In this document: piece after piece, positions 58,795-64,000 of the stretch
Layout: the number at the start of each line of letters is the position of its first letter
Position numbering within the stretch: the stretch's first letter is position 1
The notes under the pieces: model-generated
Database searches by the model: none
Told to the model about the DNA's origin: nothing
Seen by the model: the letters and a program-made list of their open reading frames with translations, nothing else
Position numbers and translations under genes: made by a program
From: Lentzea fradiae
GTDB lineage: Bacteria; Actinomycetota; Actinomycetes; Mycobacteriales; Pseudonocardiaceae
Direction: 5' to 3'
Length of the DNA stretch: 64,000 nt
NCBI RefSeq assembly: GCF_900100955.1
Contig: NZ_FNCC01000003.1
Location: 1-64,000, forward strand

Positions 58795-59765
58795 CGCAGC
58801 TACGACACGCGGACCCGCTGCCACCCGTCACCACGCCGGTGGCAGCGCCTCCCGAACAGCCCCGCACCGGGTGGCGCGCCCGGCTCAGCCGTGCCGAGGT
58901 GACCTGGTCGCCGTACCTGTTCATCGCGCCGTTCTTCGTGATCTTCGCGGTGTTCGGCCTGTTCCCGCTCGTCTACACGGCGTGGGTGTCCCTGCACGAC
59001 TGGGACATCAGCGGCGCCGGGGCGTTCGTGGGCCTGGACAACTACGTGACGTTGTTCAACGACCCCGATTTCTGGAACGCGGTCTTCAACACGCTCGGCA
59101 TGCTGGTGCTCGCCACCGTGCCGCAGCTGCTGATGGCGCTCGTGCTCGCGAGCCTGCTCAACCAGAAGCTGCGCGGGATGACGTTCCTGCGCATGGGCGT
59201 GCTGCTGCCGATCGTCACCTCGGTGGCGGCGGTGGGCATCGTGTTCAGCCAGATCTTCGACCGCGACGCCGGCATGGTGAACGGGTTGCTGGGCCTGGTG
59301 AACGTCGACGCCGTCGACTGGCGCGCGGACAAGTGGTCGTCCTGGACGGCCATCGCGACGATGGTGAACTGGCGCTGGACCGGGTACAACGCGCTGATCT
59401 ACCTCGCCGCCATGCAGGCCGTGCCGCGCGACCTGTACGAGGCGGCCACTGTGGACGGTGCGGGCAAGGTCCGGCAGTTCTGGAGCATCACCGTGCCGAA
59501 CATCCGGCCGGCGATCCTGTTCACCGTCATCATGTCCACCATCGCGGGCATGCAGCTCTTCACCGAGCCGCTGATCTTCGGCCAGGGCGGCTTCGCGATC
59601 TCCGGCGGCAGCCTGCGGCAGTTCCAGACGGTCTCGATGTACATGTTCGAGAAGGCGTTCCGCGACTTCGACTACGGCTACGGCTCCGCGGTCGCGTGGA
59701 TGATCTTCCTGCTGATCACGCTCCTCGGCGTCGTCAACTTCCTGGTCTCGCGGAGGTCGAGGTAG
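58791..59765 (+). CDS. cebF: ABC sugar permease (CebF-like)
   Basis: This 324-residue MalF-type permease has six TM segments and the EAA loop [20 protein letters not shown] near 221-240 that contacts the ATPase. GTG 58791 overlaps the cebE stop (GTGA). The cognate ATPase is absent, as is usual for Ceb systems that share a multitasking MsiK-like ATPase encoded elsewhere. Confidence 0.9.
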   Translation: MTQLRHADPLPPVTTPVAAPPEQPRTGWRARLSRAEVTWSPYLFIAPFFVIFAVFGLFPLVYTAWVSLHDWDISGAGAFVGLDNYVTLFNDPDFWNAVFNTLGMLVLATVPQLLMALVLASLLNQKLRGMTFLRMGVLLPIVTSVAAVGIVFSQIFDRDAGMVNGLLGLVNVDAVDWRADKWSSWTAIATMVNWRWTGYNALIYLAAMQAVPRDLYEAATVDGAGKVRQFWSITVPNIRPAILFTVIMSTIAGMQLFTEPLIFGQGGFAISGGSLRQFQTVSMYMFEKAFRDFDYGYGSAVAWMIFLLITLLGVVNFLVSRRSR

Positions 59766-59767
59766 CC

Positions 59768-60589
59768 ATGCGCAGAACCCACCCGCTCGTCTACGTCACG
59801 CTCCTCGCGGGCATCGTGCTGTCGGCGTTCCCGCTGTACTGGCTGTTCGTCGTCGCGACCCGCTCCAACGACGTCGTGGGCGACTGGCCGCCGCCGCTCG
59901 TGCCCGGCCCCAACCTGGCGGAGAACACCGGCAGGCTGTTCGAGGCGGAGGACGCGAACTTCGCGCTGGGCCTGTGGAACTCGCTGCTCAGCGCGACGGT
60001 CATCACCGTCGCCGTGGTGTTCTTCTCGTCGCTGGCCGGGTTCGCCTTCGCCAAGCTGCGCTTCCGCGGCCGCAACGCGCTGCTGCTGGTCGTGCTCGGC
60101 ACCATGATGATCCCGGTGCAGATGGGCATCATCCCGCTGTACATGATCATGGTCGAGCTGGGCTGGCAGAACCGGATGGAAGCGATCATCGTGCCTTCGC
60201 TGGTGTCCGCGTTCGGCGTGTTCCTGATGCGCCAGTACGCCACGCAGGCCATCCCCGACGAGCTGATCGAGGCCGCGCGGATCGACGGGTGCGGCACGTT
60301 CCGGGTGTTCTGGACGGTCGTGCTGCCGGGACTGCGGCCCGGTGCCGCGGTGCTCGGCCTGTTCACGTTCATGGGCGCCTGGAACGAGTTCCTCTGGCCG
60401 CTCGCCGTGCTGGAGGCGGACAACCCGACGGTGCAGTTCTCGTTGTCGCAGCTGTCCACCACCTATTACACCGACTACACGCTCATGTTCACCGGAGCGC
60501 TGGTCGCCACCGTTCCGCTGTTGCTCGTGTTCCTCGCGTTCGGTCGCCAGATCATCGGCGGCATCATGGAAGGGGCGGTCAAGGCATGA
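59768..60589 (+). CDS. cebG: ABC sugar permease (CebG-like)
   Basis: This 273-residue MalG-type permease has six TM segments and the EAA loop [21 protein letters not shown] 59768 is two bases after the cebF stop; its stop overlaps the bglC ATG (ATGA). It completes the membrane channel with cebF. Confidence 0.9.
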   Translation: MRRTHPLVYVTLLAGIVLSAFPLYWLFVVATRSNDVVGDWPPPLVPGPNLAENTGRLFEAEDANFALGLWNSLLSATVITVAVVFFSSLAGFAFAKLRFRGRNALLLVVLGTMMIPVQMGIIPLYMIMVELGWQNRMEAIIVPSLVSAFGVFLMRQYATQAIPDELIEAARIDGCGTFRVFWTVVLPGLRPGAAVLGLFTFMGAWNEFLWPLAVLEADNPTVQFSLSQLSTTYYTDYTLMFTGALVATVPLLLVFLAFGRQIIGGIMEGAVKA

Positions 60590-61908
60590 CCACGTTCGGA
60601 CCGGGTTTCCTGTGGGGCGCGGCGACGTCGAGCTACCAGATCGAGGGCGCGGTGGCCGAGGACGGCCGCGGTCCGTCCATCTGGGACACCTTCTGCGCCA
60701 CGCCGGGCAAGGTGGACGGCGGCGACACCGGTGAGGTGGCGGCCGACCACTACCACCGCTATCCGGAGGACGTCGCGATCATGCGGTCGCTCGGCCTCGG
60801 TGCCTACCGGTTCTCGGTCGCGTGGCCGCGTGTGCAGCCGCTCGGCTCCGGCGCCGTCGACCAGCGCGGTCTCGACTTCTACTCGCGGCTGGTGGACACG
60901 TTGCTGGACAACGGGATCCAGCCGTGGCCGACGCTCTACCACTGGGACCTGCCGCAGCCGCTGGAGGACGCGGGCGGCTGGCCGGAACGCGACACCGCGC
61001 TGCGGTTCGCCGAGTACGCGGCGGTCGTGCACGACGCGCTGTCCGACCGCGTGACGCACTGGACGACGCTGAACGAGCCGTGGTGCTCGGCGTTCCTCGG
61101 CTACGCCACCGGCAGGCACGCACCCGGCCGCCAGGACCCGGCCGCCGCCGTCCGCGCCGCCCACCACCTGCTGCTCGCGCACGGCCTGGCCGCCCGCGCG
61201 TTGCCCGGTGGCCGCGTCGGCGTCACGCTCAACCTCACCGAGGTCACGCCGGTGTCGCAGACCGAGGAGGACCTCGACGCGGCCCGCCGGATCGACGGGA
61301 TGCAGAACCGGATCTTCCTCGACCCGGTGCTGCTGGCCGAGTACCCGGAGGACGTGCTGCGCGACCTCGCCCCGGTCACCGGCTTCGAGCACGTGCAGGA
61401 AGGCGACCTGAAGACGATCGCGGCGCCCATCGACTTCCTCGGCGTCAACTACTACTCGCCGGTGCTGGCGGGCCACGGCACGGTTCCGCGTCCGTCCGCG
61501 TACGTCGGGTCGGAACACGTCGTGCAGCACGACGGCGGCCGTCCCCGCACGTCGATCGGCTGGGAGATCGACGCCCGCGGCCTGAGCGGCCTGCTCATCC
61601 GGCTGAACCGCGACTACCCGGAAATTCCCCTCTACGTAACGGAGAACGGGGCCGCGTTCGACGACGAGGTGCACGACGCGAGCCGGATCGCCTACCTGGA
61701 CGGGCACCTGCGCGCCTGTGCGGACGCGATGGCGGCGGGCGTGCCGTTGAAGGGCTACTTCGCCTGGTCGCTGCTGGACAACTTCGAGTGGTCGTACGGG
61801 TACGCGCAGCGGTTCGGGCTCGTGCACGTCGACTACGCGACCCAGCGCCGCACCCTCAAGGACAGCGCCCGCTGGTATGCGGACAAGATCCGCGGAAGTG
61901 CGCTGTGA
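60586..61908 (+). CDS. bglC: GH1 beta-glucosidase
   Basis: This 440-residue intracellular enzyme has the GH1 acid/base Glu164 in TLNEPW and the nucleophile Glu353 in YVTENG. No signal peptide, so it hydrolyses imported cellobiose or cello-oligomers to glucose in the cytoplasm. It is the fourth gene of the ceb-like operon, coupled to cebG by ATGA. Its stop codon is overlapped by the operator at 61904-61917 in front of the LacI gene. Confidence 0.94.
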   Translation: MTTFGPGFLWGAATSSYQIEGAVAEDGRGPSIWDTFCATPGKVDGGDTGEVAADHYHRYPEDVAIMRSLGLGAYRFSVAWPRVQPLGSGAVDQRGLDFYSRLVDTLLDNGIQPWPTLYHWDLPQPLEDAGGWPERDTALRFAEYAAVVHDALSDRVTHWTTLNEPWCSAFLGYATGRHAPGRQDPAAAVRAAHHLLLAHGLAARALPGGRVGVTLNLTEVTPVSQTEEDLDAARRIDGMQNRIFLDPVLLAEYPEDVLRDLAPVTGFEHVQEGDLKTIAAPIDFLGVNYYSPVLAGHGTVPRPSAYVGSEHVVQHDGGRPRTSIGWEIDARGLSGLLIRLNRDYPEIPLYVTENGAAFDDEVHDASRIAYLDGHLRACADAMAAGVPLKGYFAWSLLDNFEWSYGYAQRFGLVHVDYATQRRTLKDSARWYADKIRGSAL

Positions 61909-61930
61909 GCGCTTACAACGTTGATAGGCT
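61904..61930 (+). promoter_or_regulatory. LacI operator TGTGAGCGCTTACA and leaderless promoter of the LacI gene
   Basis: The 14-bp near-palindrome (61904-61917) covers the end of bglC and the -35 zone; a TAGGCT -10 (61925-61930) ends 6 nt before the LacI ATG at 61937. This implies autoregulation and a leaderless transcript. Confidence 0.75.
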
Positions 61931-61936
61931 GGAACC

Positions 61937-62938
61937 ATGAACACCCGGCCTCCCACGCTGGAGGAGGTGGCCCAGCGGGCAGGCGTCTCCACCGGCACGG
62001 TCTCACGCGTCATCAACAACGCGCGTCACGTGAGCGACAAGTCGCGGCGGGCCGTCCAGAGCGCCATCACCGAACTGGGCTACGTGCCGAACACCGCGGC
62101 CCGCTCCCTCGCCACCGCCCGCCGCGGCGCTGTCGTCCTGGTGATCTCGAGCGACGACCCGGCGCTGTTCGCCAACCTCTTCTTCGCCGAGGTGATCACC
62201 GGCGTCAACGCCGTGCTGGAGGAGACGGACCTGCAGCTGATGCTGCTGCTCGCCGCCTCCGCCCGCGGCCGCGAACGGTTCGCGAAGGTCCTGCAGTCCC
62301 GCGGCGCGGACGGCGTGATGCTGCTGGCGCTCAAGGAGAACGACCCGCTGTCGAAGATGGCCGAGGACAGCGGCCTGCCCGCCGTGCACGGCGGCAGGTC
62401 CCTGGACCGCCCGCCCCAGTGGTACGTCGACGCGGACAACCGGGGCGGCGCACGTGCGGCTGTCGAGCACCTGATCGCGTCGGGGCGGCGCAACATCGCC
62501 ACCATCACCGGCGAGCTCGACACGCACGCCGGTATGTCGCGCTTCATGGGCTTCCGCGAGGCCACCGTGCTCGCCGGTCTGAGCGACGCGCGGGTGGCGC
62601 ACGGCGACTTCAGCGAGACCAGCGGTGCCGCGGGCATGAAACTGCTGCTCGACGACCACCCCGACCTCGACGCCGTGTTCGTCGCCTCCGACGCGATGGC
62701 CACGGGCGCCCTGTCCGTGCTGCGCGAACGCGGCAAGCGCGTGCCCGAGGACGTGGCGGTGGTGGGGTTCAACGACATCGTGACGGCCCAGCACACCCGC
62801 CCCGCCCTGACCACGGTCCGCCAGCCGATCGAGGCGCTCGGGCGGGAGATGACGCGGATGCTGCTGCGGCTGCTGAACGGCGAGCGGCCGACGTCGCTGA
62901 TCCTGCCGACCGAACTGGTGGTCCGCGACTCGGCCTGA
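61937..62938 (+). CDS. LacI-family repressor (CebR-like)
   Basis: This 333-residue protein has a LacI HTH at 1-50 (PTLEEVAQRAGVSTGTVSRVINNARHVS) with hinge, and a periplasmic-binding-like effector domain (about 62-333). It is the local regulator of the bglC-ceb and cellulase operons, with operator copies at 57369, 57478 and 61904. Cellobiose or glucose as ligand is inferred. Its sites differ from TGGGAGCGCTCCCA, so it may not be the protein that binds the LPMO box. Confidence 0.92.
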   Translation: MNTRPPTLEEVAQRAGVSTGTVSRVINNARHVSDKSRRAVQSAITELGYVPNTAARSLATARRGAVVLVISSDDPALFANLFFAEVITGVNAVLEETDLQLMLLLAASARGRERFAKVLQSRGADGVMLLALKENDPLSKMAEDSGLPAVHGGRSLDRPPQWYVDADNRGGARAAVEHLIASGRRNIATITGELDTHAGMSRFMGFREATVLAGLSDARVAHGDFSETSGAAGMKLLLDDHPDLDAVFVASDAMATGALSVLRERGKRVPEDVAVVGFNDIVTAQHTRPALTTVRQPIEALGREMTRMLLRLLNGERPTSLILPTELVVRDSA

Positions 62939-62980
62939 GCGCGGACCGGCAGGTCCTCGTGCGGTGCCACCCCGAACCAC

Positions 62981-63065
62981 GCGGCCGGTGCGGATGCCCC
63001 GACCTTCCCGCACCGGCCGCGTCCCCACAGCCGGTGCGAACGCCCCCGACGGCTTTCGCACCGGC
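62981..63065 (+). terminator. Two tandem hairpins after the LacI gene
   Basis: GCGGCCGGTGCGG/CCGCACCGGCCGC (13 bp, 62981-63020) and GCCGGTGCGAA/TTCGCACCGGC (11 bp, 63030-63065) share GCCGGTGCG. They lie 43 bp beyond the stop. Confidence 0.7.
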
Positions 63066-63074
63066 CCGGCCCTC

Positions 63075-63164
63075 TCAGTCCGCCGTGCTCAGCGCCGCCA
63101 CCGGACTCACCCGCGCCGCCCGCAAGCCGGCCCCCGCCGTCACCACCACCAGCGGGCGGGGCAC
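63075..63164 (-). pseudogene. Possible FtsX-like permease 3' remnant
   Basis: Minus-strand frame ends ...LVVVTAGAGLRAARVSPVAALSTAD-stop. A hydrophobic helix followed by RAARVSPVAAL is reminiscent of the C-terminus of FtsX/MacB-type ABC permeases. Upstream it is replaced by the 119-bp element and unrelated sequence, so at most a fragment remains. The similarity is short and could be chance in GC-rich DNA. Confidence 0.3.
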
Positions 63165-63223
63165 AGCGGTCGTTCCCTCCCCCACCCGCGCGACATCCGA
63201 CAGGGGGTAACCGACGCCCCAGC

Positions 63224-63342
63224 GTGACGTGGCTTCGGAACGCGGGGTCCCCGCGTTCCCGTGGAGGAAACGTAGGGCCCCCGCGTTCCGTGCGGGAAAC
63301 ACGAAAGAGAGTTGCGAGCGGGGCGGGGCGTTACCGACAGCA
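63224..63342. repeat. Dispersed 119-bp intergenic element, copy C
   Basis: Identical length to copies A and B; GTGACGTGGCTT start, hairpin GGAACGCGGG/CCCGCGTTCC at 63237-63259 (compensated T-A to A-T change relative to A), core AACGTAGGGCCCCCGCGTTCC, tail GGGAAACACGAAAGAGAGTTG and end GTTACCGACAGCA. Lies between two rightward genes. Confidence 0.85.
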
Positions 63343-63458
63343 CCTCGTGGACGCGTGCTGAGGCGGTACACCCGGCGAGTTCGTGGGGCCGTGGTCTTTC
63401 GCGACGCCTTCGACGCGATCATCATGAGCCCTTCGAAACGCGAGGACGGGAGAATTTC

Positions 63459-63830
63459 GTGAACATCGCACTGTGGGTGGTGCAGGGCCTGCTGGCGGCG
63501 GTCTACCTCGCCGCCGGTGGCATGAAGCTCGTGCATCCCCGCGAGAAGATGGTCGCGTCGGGCCGGTTCGACTGGGCGAAGGACGTGAGCGACGGCGGTG
63601 TGAAGGCGATCGGCGCCGTCGAGGTGCTCGGCGCGATCGGGCTGGTCCTGCCCTGGCTGACCGGCATCGCCCCGGTCCTGACGCCGATCGCCGCCGTCGG
63701 GCTGGTCGTCGTGCAGGTCCTCGCCGCACGCGTGCACCTCAAGCTCGGCGAGAAGCAGTCGTTGCCGGTCAACGTCGCCCTGCTCCTGCTGGCGGCGTTC
63801 GTGGCGGCCGGTCGTTTCCTCGGCTGGTGA
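63459..63830 (+). CDS. DoxX-like membrane protein
   Basis: This 123-residue protein has four TM segments (about 2-22, 50-68, 72-90, 103-121) and the AAGGMKLVHPREKM and AIGAVEVLGAIGLVLP motifs of the DoxX-like family. Members may shuttle or sense oxidative stress at the membrane; the role here is unknown. GTG 63459 follows GGGAG. It stands between element copy C and a TetR gene. Confidence 0.8.
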   Translation: MNIALWVVQGLLAAVYLAAGGMKLVHPREKMVASGRFDWAKDVSDGGVKAIGAVEVLGAIGLVLPWLTGIAPVLTPIAAVGLVVVQVLAARVHLKLGEKQSLPVNVALLLLAAFVAAGRFLGW

Positions 63831-63887
63831 GCCACGCGGCGAGTCGCGACTCCGGGTGGACCGTGACCGGCGGGTAGCGTGCGGACC

Positions 63888-64000
63888 GTGGAACACCTGC
63901 CGTTGCCGCAGCCCCGGCGCGAGGAGCGGGCGGACGCCGCGCGCAACCGCGCCCACCTGCTCTGCGTCGCCCGGCGGATGGTCGCCGAGCTGGGCGTCGA
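63888..64000 (+). CDS. TetR-family regulator (5' part only)
   Basis: Only the first 37 codons are present, reading MEHLPLPQPRREERADAARNR and then AHLLCVARRMVAELGV, the start of a TetR HTH helix. GTG 63888 lies 7 nt after TAGCGT, a leaderless promoter; GTG 63879 is in frame but overlaps that hexamer. The rest is beyond the right edge. Confidence 0.75.
   Translation, partial: MEHLPLPQPRREERADAARNRAHLLCVARRMVAELGV

Noticed and set aside
63075..63956. Open frame of 293 codons on the minus strand as a real gene
   Set aside because: It spans the 119-bp element and the antisense of the DoxX-like gene; only its last ~30 codons have any protein-like resemblance.
1..64000. tRNA, rRNA, plasmid or phage origin, integrase or attachment sites
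   Set aside because: No tRNA-like cloverleaf, rRNA segment, integrase, phage structural gene or iteron cluster was recognised on either strand.

Overview
The window is very GC-rich DNA from an actinomycete. The features that point there are GTG starts, GTGA and ATGA overlaps, a WhiB-family regulator, GAF-ANTAR proteins, a Ser/Thr protein kinase, an AA10 oxidase and an F420-type oxidoreductase. A filamentous Pseudonocardiales (Lentzea, Saccharothrix or Actinosynnema type) fits best, but that is inference from gene content and not a measured assignment. Many genes have a TAGGCT-like -10 hexamer 6-7 nt before the start codon, which implies leaderless mRNAs. No rRNA, tRNA or CRISPR array was seen.

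Layout. 0-5.6 kb is a stress-signalling block: IS982-like transposase tail, YbjN-like protein, GAF-SpoIIE phosphatase, Ppx/GppA phosphatase, GAF-ANTAR regulator, STAS protein and CPA1 antiporter, three of them preceded by sigma-B-like promoters. 5.6-7.6 kb has a TetR/SDR pair with two predicted operators and a small secreted protein. 7.7-10.3 kb encodes a membrane-anchored TIR-WD40 protein with no NTPase. 10.3-19.7 kb is a run of regulator/enzyme pairs: TetR/NmrA with palindromic operators, LysR/metallo-hydrolase/SDR, a PLP lyase, HxlR/nitroreductase with an 18-bp inverted repeat, an LLM oxidoreductase and SGNH hydrolase/TetR. 19.8-21.1 kb has an AA10 LPMO with a perfect CebR-type box, and a DUF3592 protein.

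21.3-25.7 kb holds a 1403-residue protein that joins a hybrid histidine kinase, receiver, PAS, PP2C phosphatase and anti-sigma-type ATPase, followed by an overlapping STAS gene. 25.8-34.0 kb is a carotenoid locus (crtI, crtE, crtB, Rieske protein, WhiB, MerR/B12-type regulator, crtU, crtT) of the aromatic-carotenoid type without a recognisable lycopene cyclase. 34-42.8 kb has an MFS exporter, an uncharacterised coupled gene pair, a large secreted protein, an RDD protein, a NarL-type two-component system and small proteins. 42.9-54.0 kb includes PPK2, a glutathione peroxidase, a TauD-like dioxygenase, an F420-type oxidoreductase with LysR, a second GAF-ANTAR protein, a nucleotidyltransferase, a methionine aminopeptidase, a Ser/Thr kinase, a threonine aldolase and an SDR/TetR pair.

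54.0-62.9 kb is a cellulose/cello-oligosaccharide unit: GH6 and GH9 cellulases run left; binding protein, two ABC permeases and a GH1 beta-glucosidase run right, followed by a LacI regulator. Copies of an operator close to TGTGAGCGCTTACA lie in the central intergenic region and before the LacI gene. Secreted cellulases would release cellobiose, the ABC system import it, BglC hydrolyse it and the LacI protein sense it. The right edge has a DoxX-like protein and the start of a TetR gene.

The most striking unexplained signal is a dispersed intergenic element: three copies of exactly 119 bp with a hairpin whose stem shows compensatory changes, plus two shorter relatives.
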